From assembly GCA_020137815.1 (NCBI GenBank), contig CM035351.1:5667897-5731896 (forward strand): DNA of 64,000 nt, given 5' to 3'. The notes beneath the pieces were generated by a model. The model worked only from the letters and a program-made list of their open reading frames with translations. It had not been told where the DNA came from and made no database searches. The DNA is from Hormiphora californensis. Taxonomy: Eukaryota > Ctenophora > Tentaculata > Cydippida > Pleurobrachiidae. Below are positions 34,974 through 46,251 of this stretch, in pieces; the stretch's first letter is position 1; every line of letters starts with the position of its first letter. Both the position numbers and the translations under genes were made by a program.

Positions 34974-36202
34974 ATCGTAAACCCTCTGAAGGAAGAAATG
35001 TAGATGTAAATTTATGTGTGACAAACGCCCAAAACTGTTTACCAAAGACAATCACCCGGATGCCTTTTTCAAAGAAGCAATTGATCTACCGAACCCTGTG
35101 TACCACAGAAAAAGGTAAGGGGCTTTAGAAGTTTGTAGCAGGTATACCTTACATAATACATTTAACATCACATTGAAAAAAGTTTGACGCAAAATGTCAT
35201 ATTGAGAAGAATAAGATGTTAAGATCATTTTAAAAAATAAAAGTGTCTTATGTTGTAATTCGCCCGCCATAATTCTATCTCCTTTCTTTCTTTACCGTAC
35301 CCCCGTTTATTATGCTCATATAATATTATTATTATTATTATGCTCATAATATATCGCGGCTGCTTTGTGTCGCTGCAGGTCGCTGGTCGATCTCTGATAG
35401 GGTGATAACGTTTGATAAAGTTGTTGTGTGTCTCAAGGCCTTGCAAGGACTCCGTATACAATGTTTTGGGCTAATTGTGTGTCTTTGAAATATGTTTTGT
35501 ACCTTCTCTCTTTGTAATACCACTTGTTTTATGTCCAAAAATCTTTTTTGTTGCCTTTGCAGCTTGTGAAAACTTGTACAGCCGGGATATACATAATGGT
35601 TATATGCTCTCGCACACTGGACTGTTATACGCTGTCGGGATCTTTCCTTTGCAATAAGGAAGGCTATGTACACATTATGACAAAGTCTTGATATGGTGAT
35701 CACCTTGAGTCTTGGTGCATGTAGAAGCCGAAGGGCGGTGAAACACAGCATTATACAAGCATGATTGCACTATATTATATTCATATTCATATTCATAAAT
35801 GAATATATAATGCAATAATGCTTGTATTCAATAAAATTAATATTCAGATCCCTATAAAGAAGTTTTCCTGTTCGTCGCCCGCCATAATTCTAAAATTCCC
35901 CCTTTCTTTACGAAAATATTTCAGTCGGGCACGGGGCACTGCACTTTTCGGCCAGCGGACATTGCTAGTGTCTCCTTCCCTTTAATTAAAGCTATAAACT
36001 CACCCTGTTGCTTTGTCTGTTTTCAGGGCGTTGTCGCATAGTGCACCGGGTATTTTCTGTTTCAATACAATGGAAATTGTGCCCAATAATTCGTATGCAT
36101 ATACATTGCCTTTTCAACAAATATTTTGTTCGGATTCTCAATTGAATTTGAGTACTGCTAAATCGTTGTTTTCTTTGATTTGAATAGTTTGTTCCCCAAG
36201 CC
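34974..36202. other. gene-poor stretch, two copies of a short repeat
   Basis: Contains CGCCCGCCATAATTCTA at 35258 and again at about 35874 and AT-rich sequence. On the minus strand there is an exon-like piece at about 36003-36052 with donor AGG/gtgagt and acceptor aacag. Frames around 35475-35657 (minus) look exon-like in pieces (CTSFHKLQ, SPVCES) but I could not assemble a gene. Confidence 0.4.
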
Positions 36203-39200
36203 ATGGGTTGGAGGATAGTGTACAAAACGATCTTGATCTTCCTATTGATACTGTGGTGTCTGGGTGGGAAATGCCCAATCACAGAGAGATACGGTTTCCT
36301 GGTGCCAACTTGTGACAACACGCTACATTTTCACTGTGCAAATAGCCCTGGGGTGTCCTTTGACGTTCAGTCGTGGAGGACAACAGCACGGACATTCAAA
36401 AAATACTCAACCATCATATGTCCCGATGATTTACAATCATATCAAGCATGTATTGTAGGCGCTCAGTCCATGAATGCGCTGTTCCCAAACGCTCCTGTTT
36501 GTGGTGTCCTGTGTCCAACATCCCTTGATGGAACCACTACCCAACATGTCTATAAATATCAGCAGGCGTGCACGGAATCCAGAGATGATTTTATAGAGAT
36601 GTCCCTCCCGGGTTCCAGTAGGCATACAGTAGCGATCTTTGACAAGGAAGCTATGTGTAATGGAAAATGCGAAGCTAAGCTAGAACCCTCCCCGATTGAT
36701 TTTGACGATGGATTTTGTCATGATGAGGTTAGCTGTAATGGTTTTAATTACGGGATAATACAAGGTGATCTAATTTATCCATTTACAACTTTACTGCCAC
36801 CTGATAATCTTAGTGCACTTGACCTTGGAACAGATGCCTGTGAGACGGATAGGGACCATCCAGTTTCCGTTATATAATGGCTCCAGGTGCTTCCCGGGAT
36901 ACCATCAGCTAACATGGGCCTTCTGCAAGAATGGTTACGACCAGACTAACTGTAGCGACCCAACTTTGGTGGTAGGAAAATGCCAGGTAGGTGGTTTTAT
37001 GTCCACCATCTCCAAGTACATCATCTGCCCCCAGTCCCGGTCCCACGATATCGGGGTTTGTGATAATGGCCTGGACCGTATCTGTGAGCAGGTCAGTCCC
37101 GTTTGTAGGATTCACAGACATGGACTATGCAATCAGGTCATAGATTGCGTTGGCGGGGCAGACGAGGATGTCGCCCACTGTGGCCCACTTACGGACCGTA
37201 TGTGTGAGCGAGCATTCCACCCCGGTAAAACAATAGTTATTCCGGTACGATGGGTCCAAGATGGGGTGCCCGATTGTCAAAATGGAGAGGATGAAAAGGG
37301 GCACTGGGACAGGTGTGGAGAGGGCTCAACTTCACGAGTACGTAGAATACCTCCTGCACAGAGGTGTTTCTACTGTACACCGAAAAGGGAACTATTCACA
37401 GAACTTGCCGATCTGTGCCAAGCCACAGAGCGATTGTGGATACAATATGTGTCCTGTGTCGCGGAGAGGTCTGACTGTTTCGTCTCTCATCTCCTTCAAC
37501 GAAGCCACAGGTATACGCACAATGCCACAGTGCATGAAAGGAATCGACTCGATTCGTAATCTCGCAAGCTCAACCTGCAATTCAGTGGTCTTCCGCCATG
37601 ACTTCCACAATTTTTTCGGAAAGACCCCCGAAACAGAGCTCATTGTTCCCAGTGGAAAGATGGACTGTCGTTTCTTATTCGGTGAGGCGTACCTATATTA
37701 CAGTTGTATAGGTCAGTGTCTAGGTGAGGTATGGTGTCCTATAGAGAGACGGGTTGAGGTTAGCAGTTGCACCAACTTTATATCAGGTCGTCTCCATGCC
37801 CTGGCCACAGACAACTCTCATGTCACCACAGTGATGAGGATGAGAGATGGTTACCATAACAACGTCTTTGTATGTAGCAACAACCGGTGCATCCCCTTTT
37901 CCATGGTTTGCAATCTTGATAATGATTGTGGTGATGGATCAGACGAACAGGGCTGCGAGAACAATTGGATGTGTGAAGACGGGCAGTGCATATCTCTCCA
38001 TAAACCAGTTTTGTAACTGGAAAGCAGGACTGTCAAGATTACTCTGATGAGTGCAATGATACTTGCAAGGAGGAAGTTCCTGGACACGAGGATGCTGGTT
38101 GTGGCGATTATAATTGGTTCTGCTGGCTTGCTATTGAACATCGGCAACATGATGAACCAAAACAATCAGGAGCGGGAAAAAAATGGACACTTTATTAACC
38201 GAACTTTTGCGTTTCTCATTTCCCTCGGAGACCTCATGACAAGCATGTATCTTTTGGGCCTGGTCACAGTGCATCTTGCAAAAGGTACAGATTTCTGCAA
38301 AATGCAACTTCAGTGGCTCACTTCACCAGCCTGCGGAGTTCTGGGGACTTTGAGCACAACCGGAACTATAATATCATCCTTCTCCATGACAATATTGAGT
38401 TCCTTCCGCTTGCACGGCACAGTGAAAGCTTCCCGGTTCCAGCGGTCAGGTGAACTAACGAAGAAGATTAAAAAGAGGGTGTACACACTTCAGACAATGG
38501 TAATACTTCTTGCTGCAACCATAGCAACCATCCCAGTAGTTCCCTGGCTGAATGACTGGTTCGTCAATGGACTAAATTTCGAGAATAACGTTCGAATTTT
38601 CCTTGGAGTCATGGATAAGAATGAGCTCCATGATGTGATACGAAGATACCATGGCAGCCGAAAAATAGGAAAATTTGATGCGAGCCACCTGTCTTGGGAC
38701 CAAATTTTGAAAATCACGAGAAAAATGTTTTCAGAGGACTACAATGCCATCACCGAGAAGCGGATTTCATTCTACGGAAATGATGCTGTTTGTTCGTTTA
38801 AATACTTTGTTAAAACGGATGATCCTCAGCTAGTCTTTGTGTGGTCTGTCATTTCCCTGCACTGCGTGTGTTTCATTACAGTTGCCCTGTTCCATGTGCT
38901 GATCGGTATTATCGCAGGCAAGTCACAGATCCAGAGTCGAAACCAAAGAAAGGCAAACGATTTGAACATCAAAGTGACGCTCATTTGTATAACAGATTTC
39001 TGCTGCTGGATGCCTTTCCTAATCTGCTGTATCCTCCACACTGCCGAGGTGTTGGATATGTCACCTTGGTACCAGGTCTTCTCCATCATCATCCTGCCCC
39101 TCAACTCTGTGCTAAACCCACTGCTCTACAGTGACATAGTCAACCGGCTTCTTGAATTTTGTAGGAGCGATAAAAGAGATGCTGCTCCAGCTCAAAATGC

Positions 39201-39255
39201 TAATCGTAATGAGATAGAGATGCGAGATTTAGCAGCCGGACCACATAATAACTGA
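36203..39255 (+). CDS. LDLa-ectodomain class A GPCR (LGR/relaxin-receptor-like), single exon, recoded
   Basis: Start ATG 36203 opens a signal peptide ([11 protein letters not shown]). A long cysteine-rich ectodomain follows, with LDLa modules such as CSNNRCIPF...[10 protein letters not shown] and [20 protein letters not shown]...SDEC. The seven-helix domain runs from about 38080: TM1 [19 protein letters not shown]2 FLISLGDL, and TM7 [13 protein letters not shown] with the NPxxY motif. TM3 ends SSFRL rather than DRY, as in divergent LGR-type receptors. The gene has no visible intron, but the frame must advance +1 five times; each step restores cysteine spacing or the TM1 frame. Retrocopy decay is possible, but no -1 or larger indels or mid-domain losses are seen. 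Confidence 0.8.
36863..36872 (+). other. +1 frame change 1 in LDLa GPCR (GTT)
   Basis: Frame 0 stops at TAA 36875. The +1 frame continues [14 protein letters not shown]. Two candidate codons GTT (36863-36865, 36869-36871) precede the stop. Confidence 0.65.
37404..37407 (+). other. +1 frame change 2 in LDLa GPCR (CTT-G)
   Basis: CTT (37404-37406) then skipped G leads from ...[14 protein letters not shown] into [15 protein letters not shown]. The window of possible positions is wide here, since both frames are open for over 100 codons. Confidence 0.55.
38008..38011 (+). other. +1 frame change 3 in LDLa GPCR (GTT-T)
   Basis: Inside an LDLa module: CISLHKPV ends at GTT (38008-38010), the next T is skipped and TGT supplies the expected third cysteine (CNW). 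Frame 0 would stop at TAA 38014. Cysteine spacing pins the site to within a codon or two. Confidence 0.8.
38018..38024 (+). other. +1 frame change 4 in LDLa GPCR (TGG-A or AAA-G)
   Basis: Three codons later the LDLa motif resumes one base further (CNW then [11 protein letters not shown]). The only codons between are TGG and AAA, so this site does not follow the NTT pattern. Confidence 0.75.
38076..38079 (+). other. +1 frame change 5 in LDLa GPCR (GTT-C)
   Basis: After [12 protein letters not shown] ends at GTT (38076-38078) a C is skipped and [13 protein letters not shown] (TM1) follows in the +1 frame. Without the step TM1 would be lost. Confidence 0.75.
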
Positions 39256-39350
39256 TCTGATTTATTACGCTGTGTATTCTTAGTTTCCATGTTTGCTGTA
39301 CATTGATATACTTCTTTGAAAATCGTGCTAACAAGATTAACCCCACTCAC

Positions 39351-39789
39351 GCTAGAAGAAGGTCCTTCCCTTGTTGGAGAGTCGGATACTATCACAGGGT
39401 TTGTTCTTGACGTACCGTCTCGGGTATCTGTGGGGGTATCTAGCTATAACAGTCCAGACAAATGTAAATTATTATATTGTATCCCACAAACCTGATTCAT
39501 ATAAGACTTCGATTTCGTTGTCTTCATCACGCCCCGTAGCGGCATAGGGAGAAAAATGTCTCAAAGTTGGTGGCACAGAATCCGTCATCTGCGGTGAAAA
39601 AACATGTTAGGAGAATGAAATTTGCAACATTGTCCTTATAACTTGTCATTCACGAAGTCAATATGACCATGGGTCATTGAGAAAGTAACTTACTGATTCA
39701 ATATCGATGTCATCAGCAGCATCCTCGGCGTCAGATACATCTGAAAGGTCAATAAACAGGGGCTCTCTCTTCACCACTGTGGTCTCCAT
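39351..39789 (-). CDS. acidic protein exons with SUMO-interaction-like motifs
   Basis: Three exons with good splice sites: 39694..39789 (start METTVVKREPLFIDLSDVSD), 39492..39588 and 39351..39427 ending at donor AGC/gtgagt. Hydrophobic clusters beside acids (FIDLSD, IEVLYES, VIVSDS) resemble SUMO-interacting motifs as in RNF4-type ligases. The next exon is not visible within 39.3 kb. If the gene continues leftward, the LDLa GPCR is nested in its intron on the opposite strand. A 50-nt in-phase exon candidate ends near 36003. No RING could be confirmed. Confidence 0.5.
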
Positions 39790-40597
39790 GTCACCGTGTT
39801 GGCATTACTCAGCAAACCTAATAATGTATAGTTTGATTCACACTTTCAACGATATTATGCAGGGGATAGGAACTATTAGTTCTGTTACTACTATTAGTAT
39901 TACTATTAGTGCTGAAACAGGAGGAAAACTGGAGCTGAGGTGAGGATAATAAGGCGAGGAATAAGAGCAAGCGAATGGACAAATGGACGCTTATCTATCA
40001 TGTGGAAGAAGTCATTAAGTTGATAGGCCATCGTAGTAGAGTCGATAACTACATCGACCTCTCCCAATTGTTCCAGTTTTTGTCACATCAGTTTGGAGCC
40101 TCGACACGACCTCTAAACAGGTGTTACTTTTTCACAAACTGTTTTCATCTTGGTGTAATCAGCAGTTGAAATGTTGTTGATCATAACAAAAACCTGACTA
40201 AATTTTTTCAACTTGGGGTAAAACCATGGGTGTCAAAAGTTAGCTCTAGGCCCCCTGAGTAACCATCCGGAGACTCCAAGAGATATTTCAAGCCGTTCTC
40301 CTGTAATCATTAATCCCGGTAGAGCACATATTTGAGTATGGACGTACGTGCAATTGCCTACAACCTCAACTTTAATGTATAACGTTAATGTGCGTCTCTC
40401 TCTTTTCTCCCCCTTCAGAAAGAGTTATCTCGCGCGGCGCAACCGCACGTGCGGTTTTTCCAGAGAGAGTGAGAGACATACAAGAATTACAAGAATTACA
40501 AATAAGTTTTGGTATTGTACACAATAAATAGTCAAAATAATACCACGCACTCAGCCTAAGCATCCACGTGAAGTGTTGTGATAAGTGGGAATGAAGG

Positions 40598-43500
40598 TTA
40601 CTTGCCTTCCGTCAGCAGACTAAAGAGCGAGTTGTCCCCAGTTGTGTGGTATCCTGTGACCGGAGGTCTGTCGGGAAGGGTGTCGAGAAATCTGCCCAGA
40701 TTGACTTTTAGGTTGTCAACAGATGTAGATAGACGAACTGATGTCGGCATCCTGTTGAAGAGTTGGATAGCTCGTATCCCAAAGGATTCCTCTCGAAGAG
40801 TCTGGACTGATTTTTGAGCAGTGTGATGGATTTGTGGGAGATGGGCCTTTGGTCCATGACGAAGGTGATTGTAGAAGGATATGTTCGTGCTGTTTGGTAC
40901 CATCTCGTGAAGTATCTTCCATACCTGAATTATCATGTACCGTTCTCTTCTTCTTTGTAGAGAAAGAATCCTCAGATACTTAATCCTTTCCCAATAGTCC
41001 ATACCTTCACATTCTTTCACCCGTCGAGTGAAGAATCTCTGTACGGTTTCCAGTTGAGCAATATCTTTGATTTTACACGGTGACCAAAGTGGGGAACAGT
41101 ACTCCAGCTTTGGCCTAATCAAAGACTTTAGTAGTGTCAGCATCGTTCCTTCAGATCGGTCTCTGAATACTCCCAAAGTCCACCCGGCCAGGCGCTTAGC
41201 CTCCTTCGAAATGATGCTGATATGGGTTTCCCAGGAGGCGTCGTCCGTCATGTAAATCCCCAGATCCTTAACACAGTAGGCTGGCTCGATGGCTTCACCC
41301 GATGTGCTGTTGTATCGGTAGCACTGGACATTGAAGGGAAGTGCCCGCAGGAATATTGTATTGTTCAATCTGTAATTCATAACTTCGTACTTGTCTTCAT
41401 GAAGTAACATGTTGTTGTTTCTCGACCAGATTGCGATGTCGTCCAGGTCCTTTTGAAGGGCTTCTTGGTCTTCCAGCTCTTTAATAGCTCTACGGTTCTT
41501 TGTATCATCTGCAAACGTTAGTGGGTGTCCGCTTGTCCATTCCACTAGATCGGCTATATACAAGATGAAGAGAAGAGGCCCAAGCACGGACCCCTGAATC
41601 ACACTACTCAAGACCGGTTCTGATCTTGAGAACTTTCCTTCCAGAGCCACCTTTTGGGTTCTTCCAGTCAAAAAAGCCTCAATCCACTCTAGTAGTTTTC
41701 CTCTTACTCCATATTTCCTTAGTTTGCCTAGGAGAATCTTGATATCCACCTTGTCAAACGCCTTAGCGTAGTCTATGTACGCGACATCAACTTCAACTCC
41801 GGAGTTCATATCCTCTAGTATGCCATCGTAGTGGCTAAGAAGTTGACTTAGTGTACTCCTCCCAGCTCTGAACCCGTGCTGCCCTTCGTTCAGCACCCCA
41901 GTCCTCTCCACAAAGTCCGTAAGCTGCTGTCTTACAATCCTTTCGAAGGTCTTAGTCACATGGCTCGTGAGTGCCACCGGCCGGTAACTTTCTGGGAGAG
42001 TCTTGTTACCTTTCTTGTAGATAGGCGCTATTTGCTGCTTCTTCAGATCCTCTGGTATAAATCCGTTAGCAAATGATTGGTCCCACAGCTTCCACAAGGG
42101 GTATGCCAGCTGACGACGGCATTCCCGTAGCACCAGCGCTGGGACATCACCGTGGGGTGCTGCTGAAGTTGGTTTAAGTTGACTTAGCGCTTCCTCGATT
42201 GTTGAAGGGGTGAAGGTGACATCTTCTAACTTCTCCGTCCTCTCTGCAATTTTCTCCAGCGCTTCCTCAACAACCACTGCGTCTGGATCACTGAATACTT
42301 TCACATACTGACTTTGAAGGATCTCCGATTTCTCCAAAGGGTCGTCAGTGAGGGTCCCGTTCACGGTCCGTAGAGGTCCAATGTTTGACTGGACCTTCCT
42401 CTTTTTCTTCGCGTAGGCATAGAAGGCTCTAGGGTTTTCCTTTATGAGGGCCACTGCCTTGTCCTCTTCCTTGTTCAGCTGTGTAGTCAGGTATTCTTTA
42501 ATGTTAGTAACACATTCCGTAGCAAGGGCCTCTAGCTTTTCGATCCTGGAACCGCTGGCTCCTTTCCTCTTGAGCTTCTCAATACGTCGGTCAATTCTCC
42601 TTCTCTTTGATTTCATCTTAGTAAGAGCTCTGTCCTTGAACGTGGTCCTGGAGTTTGCTCTAGTCGGTGACGTAAGACATGTGCCCTGTAAAATCGTGAG
42701 GGTTAGTAGGTGAGTGAATGCCGTTAGACAGTCCATGTCCTCTACTGAGTCACATATTTCCCAGAGTAAATCCCATTCTATATCGTGGAGTATCTCTCTC
42801 AACTGTTCAAAATTTGCTTTGTGATAACAGACACCACTAAACGACCACCTGTCAAAATTTTGCTTAACAATCGGAATCGTACGTGTCATATCATATCCTA
42901 ATACACCGAAGACAATTTTGTGATCAGATATACTTTCACATGTGTCGACCTCCGTTTTGATAAAATAGTCAGGTCTATTGGTTAGGATTACATCTAAAAT
43001 GTTTTGTCCCCTGGTAGGGTCCGTTACAATCTGGCTCAGAAAGTTTTCTTCAGTAAACACCTCCGTTTCGGAAAGGTAGCGATCTGTTCTGGTTTCCTCT
43101 GGCACAGTCGTTCCCTCCCAGTTGTGATGTGGCAGGTTTAGGTCTCCAAGGATAAAAATGTCTGGAATCGGTTTTCCGTTGGAGTGTTTGTCAATGAAGG
43201 TCTGGAGGTGTTCCAGAAGGTACTGGTACTCTCCCGTTCGGTAGATCGAGGCCAGTATCGTGTGACATCGGGGTATATAGACAGCAATCATGTTGTTGAA
43301 ATCGTCACTAATTGAGGTTGTATCGGTGACAATGAGGGAACTGTGAATAAGAAGTGCACATCCGCCCCCAGTCCTAAACTCCCGATCAGATCTGAAAAGG
43401 TTGTACCCTGGAACATGAACTTGGGCATCTTCGATCCGTCCGTCCCACCATGTTTCGGTGAGACTTACTGCAGCAACTGGAAGCTTAGAGGAGGTTATCA

Positions 43501-43625
43501 AGTCCGCCACGTACCGCATTTTCCATTTTGTTTGGCTCCCCGCAGATGGGTTGAGACTTCGCCCGTTCAGAAGGATAAGGTTTGAGCCTTTAACCTTACC
43601 TCCGTATACATCGTTGCGTTTTTTG
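40598..43625 (-). CDS. LINE ORF2: apurinic endonuclease and reverse transcriptase
   Basis: About 1000 residues without interruption. The endonuclease has LTETWWDGR, GGGCALLIH, FILGDLNLPHHNW and ISDHKIVF. The RT has APIYKKGN, YRPVALTS, FRAGRSTLSQL, YIDYAKAFDKV, IQGSVLGPLLF and the catalytic FADDTK, then the C-terminal WSP/NRRVKE-type region (FTRRVKEC). No RNase H domain is visible. This is the layout of the CR1/Jockey/L2 group. The frame is open upstream of the first ATG (43517-43519) to about 43625, overlapping the end of ORF1 in the -1 frame. It appears potentially active; no internal stop or +1 change is needed. Confidence 0.93.
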
Positions 43626-43626
43626 T

Positions 43627-44961
43627 TTAACGTGCACTTTGAGTGAGGGTTATCCCAGGTGGTATACTCCAGGACACGTTCGACTGGTTTGGACTTGTTT
43701 TCTGTTTGTTGACCTCGTTTGCTACAAGGCCTGACAGTTTGTCCGACAGCCTCACCAAGAGGCGCTCGAAAAAATCCTCTTCCTTGCTCCTGTTATCGGT
43801 CTCCTCTCTGGAAGGGTTCCTGGGTCTGTTCCAGCCGGTCTGTGAGCTGTTGCTGGCGTTTCTGGTTCGGGACCTGGACCTGTCTCTGTTTCCGGAACTG
43901 TTGTTACGGGATCGGGGCTGATGGTTCGAGGAGGTTTTGCGGTTTCGGTCTCCGGCTACCTTCCATCCTTCATCATCATCGTCATATCTGTCAGTGTGTT
44001 TCAGGTGCTGGTGTGGGCAATCCACCTTGAAGCACTTCCTCTTGGTTTCTGAAGATCGGCACAGTGGGGGGTGGAAAAACCTACACTCGGTCCCACGATT
44101 ACACCCTGAATGCCTTGTTGTACCATAGTTACAGAACTTCCTGCATATTTCTGGGTGTTTCTTCGGGCAGGTAGTATTTTTCCATTTCTTGGTACCATAT
44201 CTCCCGTGGCGACACTTCTTTCGGAGGTGGAATGGACAGACATCCTCCAGTTTAGTTGGCAAGTGGGGCTCTTCAGGCTTCTTTCCTTCTTCATCCTTTT
44301 CTTCATCTTTGTGCTCTCCCTTGGTCACTACCTCATCAGCAGGTACTGTCTGGAAGCTAAACTTTCTTTGGCTCGAGGCGCTCGGTGGGGGATTTTCCTG
44401 GGTACCAGAGAATGTCTCCAACTTGAATTTCCCTGTGCACTCGCCGCAGATCCATACCTGAACCTCAGACTTCTGTTCTGACATAATTTTGTCACAATCG
44501 TGAGAGCCACCTCCACAGCTGGCACAGCGGAACTTCGGTTTCGCTCCTCTTTTCAGGGTGTAGGAAGAGTTACAGGCCAGGCACGGCTGAGGAAAGAGTT
44601 CCTCTATTGCCATTATAATCCAGTCACAGAGGGATGCCTTACTACTATACGTCGGCTCACCTTCTTCATCTGTGGGTTTGGCACCGAAGAAAACTGCAGT
44701 TGCGTGCAGAGTGTTTTCCGAGTATCTGTTCATGGTAGTCATGTTCTTACTGTGGTTGGAAGTTGCCATGTAGGCTTTGAGGAGACGTTTCACCGGTTCC
44801 GGGGCATCGGGGTGTGTTCGTAACTCCGTCAGGATAGCATTGGTGGCTTCAGCGTTTTCCTCATCACTGGATAATGTCATCGCTGAAAAATTGAGGTGGG
44901 GGCTGCCGCACCTCAAATTAATTTGTTTAAAGTAGTGTTGAAAAGTTTGAAACAATAACAT
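43627..44961 (-). CDS. LINE ORF1: cysteine-rich nucleic-acid-binding protein
   Basis: About 420-440 residues; the probable start is MTLSSDEENAE at 44880, although the frame is open to 44961. It has a PHD-like cysteine cluster (CLACNSSY, CASCGGG, WICGECTG), a CCCH-type zinc-finger block (CPFHLRKKCRHG, CRKFCNYG, CRFFHPPLC) and an arginine/serine-rich tail. It ends just before ORF2 on the same strand, which is the normal LINE order. It probably coats the element RNA. Confidence 0.85.
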   Translation of the reverse strand: MLLFQTFQHYFKQINLRCGSPHLNFSAMTLSSDEENAEATNAILTELRTHPDAPEPVKRLLKAYMATSNHSKNMTTMNRYSENTLHATAVFFGAKPTDEEGEPTYSSKASLCDWIIMAIEELFPQPCLACNSSYTLKRGAKPKFRCASCGGGSHDCDKIMSEQKSEVQVWICGECTGKFKLETFSGTQENPPPSASSQRKFSFQTVPADEVVTKGEHKDEEKDEEGKKPEEPHLPTKLEDVCPFHLRKKCRHGRYGTKKWKNTTCPKKHPEICRKFCNYGTTRHSGCNRGTECRFFHPPLCRSSETKRKCFKVDCPHQHLKHTDRYDDDDEGWKVAGDRNRKTSSNHQPRSRNNSSGNRDRSRSRTRNASNSSQTGWNRPRNPSREETDNRSKEEDFFERLLVRLSDKLSGLVANEVNKQKTSPNQSNVSWSIPPGITLTQSAR

Positions 44962-45462
44962 GTAAACAGCCTGCCAGCGCTCACGTACGTCCGCATTGTA
45001 TTTTTTTCTCCACCGGGAATAATGATTACGGGAGAACGGCTTGAAATATCTCTTAGAGTCTCCGGATGGTTACTCAGGGGACCTAGAGCTAACTTTTGAC
45101 ACCCATGGTTTTACCCCAAGTTGAAAAAATTTAGTCAGGTTTTTGTTATGATCAGCAACATTTCAACTGCTGATTACACCAAGATGAAAACAGTTTGTGA
45201 AAAAGTAACACCTGTTTAGAGGTCGTGTCGAGGCTCCAAACAGATGTGACAAAAACTGGAACAATTGGGAGAGGTCGATGTAGTTATCGACTCTACTATC
45301 GAGAGATCTATGAATAATAATAAATAATAATAATAGTAACAGTTTATATCCCGCACTGACACAGTTTGTATACAGACAACTCGTTTTCCTTAATTTGAAA
45401 GGGACTGCAGTAGACTGCCTGCTCCTAGCACGGTTCTCTGATAACGGTGAGTTAGTGGGGAA

Positions 45463-46251
45463 CTATCCCACTTGGATAAGATTATTACGGATGAAGTAGC
45501 AGCCGTCAGGATCTTCTGATCGTATCCGCTTCAAAGTGGACCTTAGAGCTTTTTGCTCTTTCAGTTCAGACGGCGTAAGATCCGGAGAGAGATAAACAGC
45601 CGGAAACTGTTTAGAGTCTTTGAGGTTTCGTGCCTTTCTGAGGAGCGCGAGGAGAGTCGCTCTCTTCTCCAGGGATACTAATAGCGGTCTAGGGCGCTTC
45701 TCATTTCTTTCGCCGATGCGTTTCATCGTAGACACTTTCGGTTTCTCATTTAATTCCTCAAAAAGTTCGTCTAAAGTAGTTTTAGCTACTCTATCGGTTG
45801 TTTCTGGGAGACCAAACACAACCATGTTCTTCTCTCTTCCGGGCTGTTGGACGGGAGTAGGATGATTCACTGGTAGTGGTTTTCCCACTTTGGGGGAGGT
45901 TGCAGCACAATTCTGTGCTAGCACAGTAGAGTAGGCTTTCACCTTCTGCACCGATGCTGTCACTGTACTGAGTTGTTGCTTCTGGTGGTTGATAACCGTT
46001 TGCTGAAGCTCGATTACGTTAACCCGATGGCGATCAAGTTCTTCTTTACATTCACGCAGCTGTTTCTCGAGGTTTTCCACACTGATAACCGTTTCAAAAT
46101 TGTTCATTGTTGCTCGGGCAAGTTTCATACTGGAGAGAAAAATACGCGAAGTAGCCTCGATTATTTCACTCGTAGTTCGGTCCTTGAGACAATGTCTAAA
46201 GTACGAACCCCAGTGCTTGCCAGGCGAAGATAAGCTGTCGTTGGTTAACAT
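45463..46251 (-). CDS. LINE ORF1-like protein, coiled coil plus RRM
   Basis: 262 residues. An N-terminal half with a heptad-like coiled coil (ENLEKQLRECKEELDRHR) is followed by an RRM-like domain (KNMVVFGLPE...KVSTMKRIGE...RPRPLLVSL). This resembles ORF1p of L1/CR1-type retroelements. No ORF2 is adjacent, so this is a fragment or a domesticated copy. It is 160 bp outside the TIR element. Confidence 0.72.
   Translation of the reverse strand: MLTNDSLSSPGKHWGSYFRHCLKDRTTSEIIEATSRIFLSSMKLARATMNNFETVISVENLEKQLRECKEELDRHRVNVIELQQTVINHQKQQLSTVTASVQKVKAYSTVLAQNCAATSPKVGKPLPVNHPTPVQQPGREKNMVVFGLPETTDRVAKTTLDELFEELNEKPKVSTMKRIGERNEKRPRPLLVSLEKRATLLALLRKARNLKDSKQFPAVYLSPDLTPSELKEQKALRSTLKRIRSEDPDGCYFIRNNLIQVG

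Larger units (their letters stand above)
40034..45298. mobile_element. TIR/foldback element hosting a complete LINE
   Basis: Inverted repeats of about 270-300 bp (40034-about 40330 and about 45005-45298), starting TAGTAGAGTCGATAACTAC, flank the LINE. TCG borders both ends (40031-40033, 45299-45301). The TAG...CTA termini and 3-bp duplication resemble the element at 23554..25900. The simplest history is a LINE insertion into the middle of a foldback element. Confidence 0.82.

Noticed and set aside
36203..39255. Calling the LDLa GPCR a pseudogene
   Set aside because: All five frame steps are +1, and cysteine patterns, TM helices and NPxxY are intact; decay would give mixed indels. Kept as a recoded CDS with stated uncertainty.
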